Assembly: GCA_039636775.1 (NCBI GenBank)
Contig: CP143429.1
Coordinates: forward strand, 868,001 to 932,000
Reading direction: 5' to 3'
DNA: 64,000 bases
Source of the DNA: Micrococcaceae bacterium Sec5.8
Lineage (GTDB): Bacteria > Actinomycetota > Actinomycetes > Actinomycetales > Micrococcaceae
This document shows, one piece after another, positions 30,855 through 40,048 of this stretch. Position 1 is the first letter of the stretch. Each line of letters opens with the position of its first letter. Under the pieces are notes generated by a model. That model was not told where the DNA came from. It searched no databases and saw only the letters and a list, made by a program, of their open reading frames with translations. A program made the position numbers and the translations under genes.

Positions 30855-32723
30855 CTACCGTGCGGCGTCGACCTTGTCGATGGCCGTCAGGGCGCTTTCC
30901 ATGGTCCCGGCCAGTTCACTGGCCGGGGCCGGCTTGGCGAACAAGTAGCCCTGCAGGGAGTTGCAGCCACGCTCCATCAGGTAGCGGGCCTGCGCCGGAG
31001 TCTCAATGCCCTCCGCCGTGACCTTCAGGCCCAAGGCGTGGGCGGCGTCAATCATGGTGGCAAAGAACGGCAGATGTTCCTGCCCGGTCTTGATCATGGC
31101 CACGAACGAGCGGTCAATCTTGACTTCATCGAGCGGGAGTTCCTTGAGCCGGCCCAGAGACGCGTAGCCTGTGCCAAAGTCGTCCATGGCAATCCGTACG
31201 CCGGCCTCGCGCAGCTGGCGCAACTGCCGGAGCACGTCCGAGTCCGCGTCGAAGAACACGCTTTCGGTAAGTTCCAGCATCAGCTGGCGGGGGTCGACGC
31301 CGGTGGACGCCACGATTCCCAGGATATCCGTGGCGAAGTCCCGGTTTTGGAACTGCAGCCCGGAGACGTTCACCGCAACACTGTACGCGGCGTCGCCGGC
31401 CAGCCACGGCCGGATCTCGGCGCAAGCCCGGCGCATCACCTCATCGCCGATCTCACGGATCAGGCCGCTCTGTTCGGCCACGGGCAGGAACTGGTTGGGC
31501 GGGACCAGCCGGCCGTGCCGTTCCCAGCGCGCAAACGCCTCGAACTGGACCACTGAACCGAGACCCGGGGACACCACGGGCTGGTAGTGGACCGAGATCT
31601 GCCCCAGCTCCACCGCCTGCCGGAGCCCGGACTGGCTGTCTCCGGCGCCCGCCCCGGTGGTCAACATCTCCGGCTGGAACCGCAGCCAGGCGTTCTTGCC
31701 CGCCGTTTTCGCCGCGGTCATGGCCGCGTCGGCCTGCCGCAGCAGCTCAGCTCCGTCGAAGGTCCCCGCAGACCGTGACGCCAGGCCCATGCTCACCCCG
31801 GGCCGGACCAGCGAACCGCCGACGCGCAGCGGCTCGTACAAGGCCTCAGTGATCCGCCTGGCCACCGCCTCCGCATTAAGGCATTCGGTCAGCAGCACCA
31901 CGAATTCATCGCCGCCGAGCCGGGCCACGGTATCGTGCGGCCGGACACAGTTGCGCAGCCGGCTCGCGACCTCCACCAGCAGCTCGTCTCCGGCGGAGCG
32001 GCCCAGCATGTCGTTTAGGTGCTTGAAATCATCAAGGTTCAGCAGCAGCACATCCACGGGATCGGGCCGGCGCAGGGCGGCACCGAGACGATCATTGAAG
32101 AGCGTGCCGTTGGGCAGCGACGTGAGCGGATCCCGCAGCACCCCGGCCCGCAACTCGTCGTCATGGGCAGCGAACGCGGCCGGCACGGCCATGGACGCAG
32201 CACGGATACTGCGGCCCGGCGCTCCGGCGTCCCCGGTGGCACCAGCAAAACCGGGCCGGCCTCCGCCAGCGCTGGTCCCGGCAGCCCCGTGACCGGTGGC
32301 TCCATGGCCGACGGGCAAGTTTCCCGCTGCGCTGCCCGCGCCGGGCGCAGCCCGGCGGTGGCCGGCGCCGCGGACCGAGAGAGCAACGAACCCCGCGGGC
32401 GAGCCGGTACCGGCGTCGGACGGCAGCAGGGAACAGGTGATCTCGACCGGGATTTCGGTGCCGTCAGCGCGGCGGCCGGAGCCGGCGAAAGGCTGACCGG
32501 AGCGGGGCGTTGAGGCATGCAGTCCGGACAGGACGCCGTGGAAAGGCTCGCGCGAGCCCTCACCGAGAAGCAACGACGATTCGGCGCCCAGCAACTGGGC
32601 GCGGGTGTAGCCAAAGAGTTCCCCGGCGGCGGCGTTGAGGAAGGTGATGGACCCGTCGGGGGCAATCAGCAGCAGCGGGTCCGGGCTGTGCTCCAGCAGT
32701 AGTTGTGCGAGTCCTGAATCCAT
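30855..32723 (-). CDS. PAS-GGDEF-EAL cyclic-di-GMP protein (first of three)
   Basis: A 622-residue diguanylate cyclase/phosphodiesterase. One PAS domain (~5-115) is followed by a Gly/Ala-rich linker (~120-185), a GGDEF domain with intact GGDEF (270-274) and the RxxD inhibitory site RPHD (261-264), and an EAL domain. The EAL signature reads EAF (395-397) rather than EAL; the catalytic Glu remains, as do DDFGTGY and the VKIDRSF lysine. Both activities are possible, so net output cannot be told. It ends the tandem trio on the minus strand, 149 bp after the next paralog. No membrane helix. Confidence 0.9.
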   Translation of the reverse strand: MDSGLAQLLLEHSPDPLLLIAPDGSITFLNAAAGELFGYTRAQLLGAESSLLLGEGSREPFHGVLSGLHASTPRSGQPFAGSGRRADGTEIPVEITCSLLPSDAGTGSPAGFVALSVRGAGHRRAAPGAGSAAGNLPVGHGATGHGAAGTSAGGGRPGFAGATGDAGAPGRSIRAASMAVPAAFAAHDDELRAGVLRDPLTSLPNGTLFNDRLGAALRRPDPVDVLLLNLDDFKHLNDMLGRSAGDELLVEVASRLRNCVRPHDTVARLGGDEFVVLLTECLNAEAVARRITEALYEPLRVGGSLVRPGVSMGLASRSAGTFDGAELLRQADAAMTAAKTAGKNAWLRFQPEMLTTGAGAGDSQSGLRQAVELGQISVHYQPVVSPGLGSVVQFEAFARWERHGRLVPPNQFLPVAEQSGLIREIGDEVMRRACAEIRPWLAGDAAYSVAVNVSGLQFQNRDFATDILGIVASTGVDPRQLMLELTESVFFDADSDVLRQLRQLREAGVRIAMDDFGTGYASLGRLKELPLDEVKIDRSFVAMIKTGQEHLPFFATMIDAAHALGLKVTAEGIETPAQARYLMERGCNSLQGYLFAKPAPASELAGTMESALTAIDKVDAAR

Positions 32724-32872
32724 ACGTATGTGCTTGCCCCCAGGGGTTGGTTGCGAAGTGACGCCCGGCCCTGCGGAGGAGAAGACGGGCTGCGCTCACT
32801 GAATCATATGCGGTGGGCACCCTCGGAGTGATGCGCGTTCTGTCCTGCCGATCAGTGTGTCTTCCGGTAGGG

Positions 32873-34975
32873 CTACGCGGGCAGCCGGACACCACCCAGC
32901 GCCGCTGCGGCGGCGTCAGCGCTGCGGACGCCGAGCTGCCGGCGGGAAGCGGGCTGCGGGCGGGAGAACAGGAAGCCCTGCAGGCCGTCGCAGCCTTGAT
33001 CCAGCAAGTACCGGGCCTGCTCCGGAGTCTCAATGCCCTCCGCTGTGACCTTCAGGCCCAGGCTGCGGGCCATATGGATCATCGAGGTCAGAATTGGGAG
33101 CTTTTCCGCGCCGGTGCGCAGCATGGAGACGAAGGACTTGTCGATCTTGACGATGTCCACGGGCAGCTCCTGCAAACGGCCCAGCGAGGAATACCCGGTG
33201 CCGAAGTCGTCCAGGGCCACCCGGACTCCGGCGGCGCGCAGGCTCACGAGCTGAGCGATGACCTGGCACTGGGCATCGAAAAATACGCTCTCTGTCACCT
33301 CCAGCACCAGCTGGTGCGGGTCCACGCCGGAGCCTGCCGTGATATCGAGGACGCGCTCAGCGAAGTCCGGGTGCTGCAGCTGCACTCCGGAGACGTTGAC
33401 CGCAAGCGACCGGGCCGGGTCCGCCGCAAGCCAGGGCTGCAGGTCGGTGCAGCTGCGCCGGAGCACCTCGGCCCCGATGTCCCGGATCAGGCCGCTGCGC
33501 TCCGCGGCCAGGATGAACTCGTCCGGCGGAACCAGCTGCTCTTCCCACTGCCAGCGGGCCAACGCCTCGAACTGCACCACTTCGAGTCGACGCGCGGAGA
33601 TCACCGGCTGATAGTGCACCACGATCTGCTCCAGCTCCACCGCCCGCCGCAGACCTGCCGTCAGCTTGGTGCGCTCGAGCAATGCGGCCAGCATCTCGGG
33701 CCGAAAGTGCCTGTAACAGTTTTTGCCGGCTTCCTTGGCGGCGTACATGGCCAGATCGGCCCGCCGCAGCAGCTCGGACGAGGTGGTGGCCCCGGAGCCG
33801 CCGGAAGCGACCCCCAGGCTCAGACCCGGCCGCAGGAGCGTGCCCTCGATGGTGACCGGGGCATTCAACGTAGCAACGATCCGCTGCGCCACGGCGTCGG
33901 AATCGTGGCAGTCCACCAGCAGGACCACAAATTCGTCGCCGCCGAGGCGGGCCACCGTGCCGTGCGGCCCGACGCATTTCTGCAGCCGCAGCGAGATCTC
34001 CACCAGCATCGCATCCCCGGCGTGGTGGCCCAGGACGTCATTGACTTCCTTGAAATCGTCCAGGTCCAGCAGCAGTACGTGCACCGGTCCGGGGCGGAGC
34101 AGCGCCTCGGCAGCCCGTTCGTTGAACAGCCACCGGTTGGCCAGCCCGGTCAAGGAGTCCCGGAAGGCCAGTGCCTTGAGCGTTTCGGCCTGTTCGGCGA
34201 GTTCATCCATGGCCTTGCGGGCCTGGTCCTGGGCCCGTTGCCGGGTGGTGATGTCGCGGAAGTTCCAGATCCGGCCCACGATGGAGTCGGCGACTTTCTG
34301 GGGGCGGGAATACAGCTCCACGGAGCGTCCGTCCGCGAATTCCAGTACGTCGTGGCTGTGCTGGACACGGTCCTTGTAAAGTTCCGCGACCCGTTGGAGG
34401 AAGTAGCCCGGATCGACCAGCTGCTGGGAGATGAACCTGACCATCGCCGTCGGGTCCTCCGCCGCGATGACTTCCGGCGGCATGCTCAGCAACTTCAGGT
34501 ATTGGTCATTCACGCCGGTGATCAGGCCTTCGCTGGAGATCACCAGGATCCCGTCGGCGGTGGTTTCCAGGGTGGCATCCAGCAGCGACACTGCGAGGCG
34601 GCGGCCCGAATCCGTGTCCTCCCGGTAGCTGCCGTCCCGGACAGCCACGGCCATGGCCATGCCATCGTGGCGTGTCACCAGCGAACAGGTGATTTCCAGC
34701 CGGAGCCCGCTGCCGTCCCGACGTCGGCCCGTCCCCGCGAACGGCCGCCGCCCCACTGTGCTGCCGCGGCCCAACCGGGCGAAGACCCGCAGGAAGCCCC
34801 CGCGTTCGTCCTCGGAGAGCAGGACGTTGTGCCCGACGCCGAGCAGCTCCCCGCGCTGATAGCCGAAGAGCCGCTCGGCAGCCGCATTGACGTACACGAT
34901 GGTTCCGGCGGCGTTCAGCAGCAGGAAGGCATCGGGTCCTTGTTCGAGCAGGCTCTCTTCAGTTCCAGTTTTCAC
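32873..34975 (-). CDS. PAS-PAS-GGDEF-EAL cyclic-di-GMP protein (middle)
   Basis: About 700 residues with two PAS domains (~5-125 and ~135-250), GGDEF (intact LGGDEF) and EAL (intact FEALARW, DDFGTGYSSL, VKIDKSF). The inhibitory site upstream of GGDEF reads GPHG where RxxD is expected, so product inhibition is probably lost. I start at GTG 34975 because the upstream extension to ATG 35056 uses rare AGG, AGA and ATA codons and lacks a ribosome site, while the PAS begins about ten residues after the GTG as in its paralog. The next gene upstream ends at 35133. Confidence 0.88.
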   Translation of the reverse strand: MKTGTEESLLEQGPDAFLLLNAAGTIVYVNAAAERLFGYQRGELLGVGHNVLLSEDERGGFLRVFARLGRGSTVGRRPFAGTGRRRDGSGLRLEITCSLVTRHDGMAMAVAVRDGSYREDTDSGRRLAVSLLDATLETTADGILVISSEGLITGVNDQYLKLLSMPPEVIAAEDPTAMVRFISQQLVDPGYFLQRVAELYKDRVQHSHDVLEFADGRSVELYSRPQKVADSIVGRIWNFRDITTRQRAQDQARKAMDELAEQAETLKALAFRDSLTGLANRWLFNERAAEALLRPGPVHVLLLDLDDFKEVNDVLGHHAGDAMLVEISLRLQKCVGPHGTVARLGGDEFVVLLVDCHDSDAVAQRIVATLNAPVTIEGTLLRPGLSLGVASGGSGATTSSELLRRADLAMYAAKEAGKNCYRHFRPEMLAALLERTKLTAGLRRAVELEQIVVHYQPVISARRLEVVQFEALARWQWEEQLVPPDEFILAAERSGLIRDIGAEVLRRSCTDLQPWLAADPARSLAVNVSGVQLQHPDFAERVLDITAGSGVDPHQLVLEVTESVFFDAQCQVIAQLVSLRAAGVRVALDDFGTGYSSLGRLQELPVDIVKIDKSFVSMLRTGAEKLPILTSMIHMARSLGLKVTAEGIETPEQARYLLDQGCDGLQGFLFSRPQPASRRQLGVRSADAAAAALGGVRLPA

Positions 34976-35132
34976 GGCGATACCGGCCCCCCAGACGACG
35001 GATGATGTGGTGACGGCTGTTCTGGGTATCACCCGGACAAAGCGCTTCCTCATCATAGGGTCAGTTGTTGCTGTGTCCAGTACCTCGGGTCCCGCACTTC
35101 GCCGCGCCACCGCAGTTCCGCGCGCCGCAGGA

Positions 35133-37352
35133 TTACCGGTGCCCGGCGACCCGGTCGTCGTGCAAGGCTGCGTGGGCCCCGGCGGAGCGGGCGATGGCCG
35201 CAGGAAGGCCGGACTTGGCTTCGGGGCCGGAGAACAGGAAGCCTTGGAGCGAATCGCACTCCAGGCTCATCAGGTACCTGGCCTGCGCTGTTGTCTCCAC
35301 GCCTTCGGCTGTGACGGTCAGGCCCAGGCCGTGGGCCATGGCGATCATGGCAGTGAGGATCGGTAAGTTCTCGTCCCCGGTGTGAATCATGGACGTGAAC
35401 GACTGGTCGATTTTCAGGGTGTCCACCGGCAGCTCCTGCAGCCGGCCCAGGGAGGAATAGCCGGTGCCAAAATCGTCCAGGGCAACCCGTACGCCGGTGC
35501 TGCGCAGAGCCTTGAGTTGCTGAATGACGTGGCAGTCGTCCTCGAAGAACACGCTTTCGGTGACCTCGACCACCAACTGGCGCGGATCCACGCCGCTGGA
35601 CCGGGCAACAGCCAGCAGCAGTTCGGCGAAGTCGCCGTGCTGCAACTGCATCCCGGAGACGTTGACGGCGAGGGCACGTGAGGGGTCCTCGTTGAGCCAG
35701 GGGCCCAGTCCCGTGCAGCCCTGGACCAGCACTTCGGTGCCGATCTCAATGATCAGGCCGCTGCGTTCCGCGGCCGGGATGAACTGCTGGGGCGGGATGG
35801 TCACGCCGTCGTGCACCCAGCGGGCCAGCGCCTCGACTTTGACCACCACGCCGAGCCGGGACGAGACGATGGGCTGGTAGTGCACCACGATCTCGCCGGT
35901 GTCCACGGCTTCGCGCAGGCCAGCCTCCAACTCGGTGCGCTCCACGAGCGACCGCATCATCTCGGGCCGGAACCGCAGGTACCGGTTCTTGCCGGCGGCT
36001 TTCGCTGCGTACATCGCGACGTCTGCCCGGCGCAACAGCTCGGAGGCGTCCACGGCCTCTTCGTCCAGGGACGCCAGCCCGAGACTCAGGCTGGGGCGCA
36101 GCAGGGTGCCTTCCAACAAGAGCTGCACGCGGAGCGAGTCGACGATCCGCCCGGCGGCGGCCTCCGGGTCCAGCGAGCCGATCATCAACACTACGAACTC
36201 ATCCCCACCCAGCCGTGCCACCACGTCGTCCGGGCGCACGCAAGCCTGGAGCCGCCGTCCGATCTCAATCAGCATCTGGTCACCTGCATGGTGGCCGAGG
36301 ATGTCATTGACTTCTTTAAAGTCATCCAAGTCCAGGAGCAGGACGTCGACGGCGGTTCCGCACGGACCGCTCAGGGCCGCCGCGAGCTGGTCGTTGAAGA
36401 ACTGGCGGTTGGACAAGCCGGTCAACGGGTCCTGGAACGCGAGGGCCTTGAGCTGGGCGGCCTGCCCGGCAAGCCCGGCCATGGCCTCGGCGATCCGGTT
36501 CTGCGCAAGCCGGGCCGGCGTCACATCCCGGAAGCTCCAGACGCGGCCCACCACCCGGTCGGCAACCATTTGCGGGCGGGAGTAGCGTTCAAACGTCCGG
36601 CCGTCGCGGAAGTCCAGCACGTCGTGGCTTTCCGCGGTGGGATCGGCGTACAGTGCCGAAACCTTGTGCAGGAACTGGGCTGGATCCACGAGCTGTTCCA
36701 CTACGTAGGCCAGCACCGCGTCGTCGTCCTGGGTGGCCAGGAGCTCCCGCGGGATGCCCCACATGGAGACGAACTGATTGTTGACGCTGGCCACCCGGCC
36801 GTCGGCGGCGACCACTAGAATCCCGTCCGCTGTGGATTCCAGTGTGGCGGTCAGGAGGGACATGGCCTCGCGGAGTCCAGCGTCCGCGGCCACGCGGTGG
36901 GAGGTGTCGCGGACGGCGGCGACCATGCTGACCGGCGCATTGGCGGTGTCGCCGGTCAGCAGTGCGCAGGCCACCTCGCCTTGGAACTCGGTGCCGTCGC
37001 GGCGGACACCGAAGGCCTCGACCGGTGCCAGGGTGGTGGTGCTCGGATCAGCTCTGCCTGCGGACGCTGTGCCCGGCACGGATCCGGCGTCGGCGTCCTT
37101 GCGGAGGGCGAGGAAGATCCGCTGCAGGCCGCTGCGGAAGCCTTCGGCGAGGAGCGTCCGGTGGTCCCGGCCCAGAAGCTCATCGCGGGAGTAGCCGAAC
37201 ATATGTTCCGTGGCGGCGTTGACGAAGCGGATGGTGCCGTCCTCGGTGATCATTAGGACGGCATCGGGGCTGGATTCCAGCACCGCCTCGAAGGAGGGCG
37301 CGGGCTGCCCGAAGGTTGTCACGCTGCCCGAAGCGGGCGAATGTGAGACCAC
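35133..37352 (-). CDS. PAS-PAS-GGDEF-EAL cyclic-di-GMP protein (first transcribed)
   Basis: A 739-residue paralog with two PAS domains (~20-150 and ~165-285), an intact GGDEF with an RPDD inhibitory site, and an intact EAL (VEALARW, DDFGTGYSSL, LKIDQSF). It is the first transcribed of three tandem homologs. The GTG at 37352 has AGGA only far upstream; a closer ATG (37363) is out of frame, so the start is moderately uncertain. The PAS domains suggest small-ligand or redox sensing. Confidence 0.88.
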   Translation of the reverse strand: MVSHSPASGSVTTFGQPAPSFEAVLESSPDAVLMITEDGTIRFVNAATEHMFGYSRDELLGRDHRTLLAEGFRSGLQRIFLALRKDADAGSVPGTASAGRADPSTTTLAPVEAFGVRRDGTEFQGEVACALLTGDTANAPVSMVAAVRDTSHRVAADAGLREAMSLLTATLESTADGILVVAADGRVASVNNQFVSMWGIPRELLATQDDDAVLAYVVEQLVDPAQFLHKVSALYADPTAESHDVLDFRDGRTFERYSRPQMVADRVVGRVWSFRDVTPARLAQNRIAEAMAGLAGQAAQLKALAFQDPLTGLSNRQFFNDQLAAALSGPCGTAVDVLLLDLDDFKEVNDILGHHAGDQMLIEIGRRLQACVRPDDVVARLGGDEFVVLMIGSLDPEAAAGRIVDSLRVQLLLEGTLLRPSLSLGLASLDEEAVDASELLRRADVAMYAAKAAGKNRYLRFRPEMMRSLVERTELEAGLREAVDTGEIVVHYQPIVSSRLGVVVKVEALARWVHDGVTIPPQQFIPAAERSGLIIEIGTEVLVQGCTGLGPWLNEDPSRALAVNVSGMQLQHGDFAELLLAVARSSGVDPRQLVVEVTESVFFEDDCHVIQQLKALRSTGVRVALDDFGTGYSSLGRLQELPVDTLKIDQSFTSMIHTGDENLPILTAMIAMAHGLGLTVTAEGVETTAQARYLMSLECDSLQGFLFSGPEAKSGLPAAIARSAGAHAALHDDRVAGHR

Positions 37353-37384
37353 TGATCTGCCATTGAAGTCCTCCCTTCAGGAAA

Positions 37385-38785
37385 TCATAGGTGCCCCGCC
37401 GCCGCTTCTCGCCCAAGCGGGCCTGCGATTTGGCGGCTGGCCGCAGCGGTGCGCCCCAGCCCGCGGATTGTCCAGCCCTCCGCTTCCCAGCCGGGCGCGT
37501 CCAGTACGTTGCGGGCATCCAGGATCCTGCGGTGCCGGACCAGCGCCCCTGTGTCGACCGGTGAGAGGGTGGCGTAGTCGTCCCACTCCGTGAGCAGCAG
37601 CACCAGGTCCGCCCCTTTCAGCGCCAAGGACGTGGACTGTTCGAAGCGCAACTGCGGGTAGCGGAGCGACGCGTTGTTGATTGCGGCAGGGTCCGTGACC
37701 GTGACCTGGGCGCCGGCTGACGCCAGCTGCAGGGCGACGTCCAGGGCGGGGGAATCGCGGATGTCGTCCGTGTCCGGTTTGAAGGCCGCGCCGAGCACCG
37801 TGAGTCGGCGGCCGCTGAGCTCCCCGCCGCACAGGTCCCGGGCCAGGCCGACCGTGCGGGAGCGCTGGTTGCGGTTGATCGAATCCACCACGTCCATCCA
37901 CCGGTCCACGGATGCCACGCCCAGGCCCGCAGCCTGGACCCGGAGGGAGCGGATGTCCTTGGGCAGGCAGCCGCCGCCGAACCCCAGGCCGGCGTGGAGA
38001 TACCGGCCGCCAATGCGCGGGTCGAGACCCATGGCAACACCCAACTGGTGAACGTCGGCGCCTGTGGCGTCGCAGAGTTCGGCCATGGCATTGATGAAAC
38101 TCAGCTTCGTCGCGAGGTAGGCATTCGACGCCGATTTGATCAGTTCCGCCGTGGCAAAGTTGCAGACCAGCCGCGGCACGCCGGCGGCCAGCAGGGGAGC
38201 GTAGGCGGCGTCGAGGACGGCGGTAATCGCAGCGACTGGACCGGCGGCCGGCACGCCGTCGTTGGGAACGCCGTCGTCGGGCACGCCGTAGATGAGGCGG
38301 TCCGGAACCAGGGAATCCTTGACCGCGGTGCCCTGGCGCAGGAATTCGGGGTTCCAGCCCAGGAGCACATCCGGGCGCAGGGACAGCACCCCGCTGAGCA
38401 TGTCCACTGTTCCGACCGGGACGGTGGACTTGCCCACGATGGCGGACCCTGCGGCCAGATGCGGACGCAGCGCCTCCATGGCAGCGAGGAGGTGGCTGAG
38501 GTCGGCGTCGTCGGAGGTCTTGGACTGCGGTGTGCCCACGCAGAGGAAATGCAGTTCGGCGCGGGCGGCGTCGACGAAGTCCGTGGAGAAGCCGAGCTGG
38601 CCGGTGCGGACGCCGGCGCGCAGGAGCTCATCCAGCCCGGGCTCGAAAAACGGCGCGGTGCCGCGGCCCAGCTGGTCCACCTTGGCGGCGTCCACGTCGA
38701 TTCCTATGACGCTGTGGCCCATCGAGGCGAGGGTGGCCGCGTGCACGGCCCCCAGGTAACCGCAGCCAATCACGGAAATTCTCAC
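37385..38785 (-). CDS. ugd: UDP-glucose 6-dehydrogenase
   Basis: Oxidises UDP-glucose to UDP-glucuronate with NAD+, 466 residues. The Rossmann motif is VIGCGYLGAVHA, the catalytic cysteine is in GFGGGCLPKD, and the active-site KSASNAYLATKLSFINAM helix, with its conserved Lys and Asn, is present. A hinge with a DGVPNDG-type insert (about 200-220) is unusual but in a surface loop. The GTG at 38785 overlaps the glycosyltransferase stop as GTGA and has AAGGAG upstream, so both are co-translated; together they suggest production of a uronic-acid-containing glycan or glycolipid. Confidence 0.93.
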   Translation of the reverse strand: MRISVIGCGYLGAVHAATLASMGHSVIGIDVDAAKVDQLGRGTAPFFEPGLDELLRAGVRTGQLGFSTDFVDAARAELHFLCVGTPQSKTSDDADLSHLLAAMEALRPHLAAGSAIVGKSTVPVGTVDMLSGVLSLRPDVLLGWNPEFLRQGTAVKDSLVPDRLIYGVPDDGVPNDGVPAAGPVAAITAVLDAAYAPLLAAGVPRLVCNFATAELIKSASNAYLATKLSFINAMAELCDATGADVHQLGVAMGLDPRIGGRYLHAGLGFGGGCLPKDIRSLRVQAAGLGVASVDRWMDVVDSINRNQRSRTVGLARDLCGGELSGRRLTVLGAAFKPDTDDIRDSPALDVALQLASAGAQVTVTDPAAINNASLRYPQLRFEQSTSLALKGADLVLLLTEWDDYATLSPVDTGALVRHRRILDARNVLDAPGWEAEGWTIRGLGRTAAASRQIAGPLGREAAAGHL

Positions 38786-39957
38786 AGGGCAGCTCCTTCC
38801 CGGGTGGTGCGGGTGGTCCGGGCCGTATCGACCGAACCGGGGGTGCCGGCGCCCAGGACCGCCTGGTAGTGCTGGACGAGCTCGGCGCCGAGGGCGGACC
38901 ACGTCCGTCCCTGTACCGACGCGTGGGCGGCCGCTGCGAACGCACGCCGCTTGGCGTCGTCGCCCGTCAGGTCCGCGACGCAGGACCGCAGCCCGGCAAG
39001 GTCGCCCGGCTTGTACAGCCAGCCGGTGCGGGAGTTCTCCACGAGGTCCAGTGGCCCGCCGCGGCCCGTGGCGACCACCGGCACGCCCGAAGCCATCGCC
39101 TCCTGGATGGTCTGGCAGAAGGTTTCGAACTCGCCCGGATGCACGAAGAGGTCGAAGGACGCCACCGCGCGGGCCAGTTCCTCGCCGCCGAGGAAACCGG
39201 TGAAGACCGCATCCGGCAGCGCCTCCTCAAGGGCCGGCCGCTGGGGGCCATCCCCCACAATCACCAGCCGGGTGCCGGGGACGTCGGCCAGCACAGCAAG
39301 GTCCTGCACCTGCTTTTCGACCGCGAGCCGGCCGACGTAGCCGATGACGCGCTCGCCGGCCGGGGCGACGGCGGCCCGCCATCCGGCGTCGCGCTTCTCC
39401 GGGGAGAACCGCTGGGTATCCACGCCGCGCCGCCACATCTGGACCCGCGGAATGCCGCGGCCGCGGAGTTGGTTGAGCGCGAAGCTGGACGGCGCGAGGG
39501 TCCGGGTGGCCAGCAGGTGGATGTTCTCCACCCGGGTCCACGCCCAGTTCTCCAGGAAGGGCACGCCGTACCGGCCGGCGTAGGACGGGACCTCGGTCTG
39601 GTAGATGGCGATGGTGGGGATTCCCAATTGATGGGCGGCCTGGGCAGCGCGCCAGCCGAGCACGAACGGGGAAGCCAGATGGATGACGTCCGGTGCGTAC
39701 CCGGCAAGGATTCGCTTGACCCGGGAGACACCGCCCATCGCCACCCGGACGTTCGCGTAGCCGGCCAGCGGAACAGAGGGCAGCCGGTGGACCTGCGCCC
39801 CGTAGACCTCGGCGGGGGCCTCCACGTCCTGCGTGGACGGCGCGATGACCAGCACCTCGTCTCCGCGCTCCTGCAGATATTCAAGAACCCGCAGAATCGA
39901 GTGGGTTACCCCATTCATCAGCGGCAGGAATGACTCGGCAACAATTGCGATCCTCAC
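38782..39957 (-). CDS. GT4 glycosyltransferase (MgtA/PimB-like)
   Basis: A 391-residue GT-B fold glycosyltransferase family 4 protein. It starts VRIAIVAESFLPLMNGVTHSI, matching mannosyltransferases of the MgtA type, and has the donor-site region GEFETFCQTIQEAMASGVPVVA with the E-x7-E pair. In actinobacteria close relatives transfer mannose or glucuronate-derived sugars to diacylglycerol lipids. Adjacent ugd supplies UDP-glucuronate, which would be a natural donor for a glucuronosyl-diacylglycerol, an inference. GGAGGG immediately abuts the GTG start, an unusually short spacing, so an alternative start cannot be excluded. Confidence 0.88.
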   Translation of the reverse strand: MRIAIVAESFLPLMNGVTHSILRVLEYLQERGDEVLVIAPSTQDVEAPAEVYGAQVHRLPSVPLAGYANVRVAMGGVSRVKRILAGYAPDVIHLASPFVLGWRAAQAAHQLGIPTIAIYQTEVPSYAGRYGVPFLENWAWTRVENIHLLATRTLAPSSFALNQLRGRGIPRVQMWRRGVDTQRFSPEKRDAGWRAAVAPAGERVIGYVGRLAVEKQVQDLAVLADVPGTRLVIVGDGPQRPALEEALPDAVFTGFLGGEELARAVASFDLFVHPGEFETFCQTIQEAMASGVPVVATGRGGPLDLVENSRTGWLYKPGDLAGLRSCVADLTGDDAKRRAFAAAAHASVQGRTWSALGAELVQHYQAVLGAGTPGSVDTARTTRTTREGAAL

Positions 39958-40048
39958 CCCTCCACAGTGCGGGGGCAGTCTTGCGGTGCGGGGTCGGGTG
40001 TGTGGCGGGGGAGGGAAGAATGGGTTAACGCCGCTGTGTGGCGGGGAG

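Noticed and set aside
32873..35056. ATG 35056 as start of the middle c-di-GMP gene
   Set aside because: The extra 27 codons include several rare codons and no ribosome site; GTG 34975 aligns better with the paralogs.
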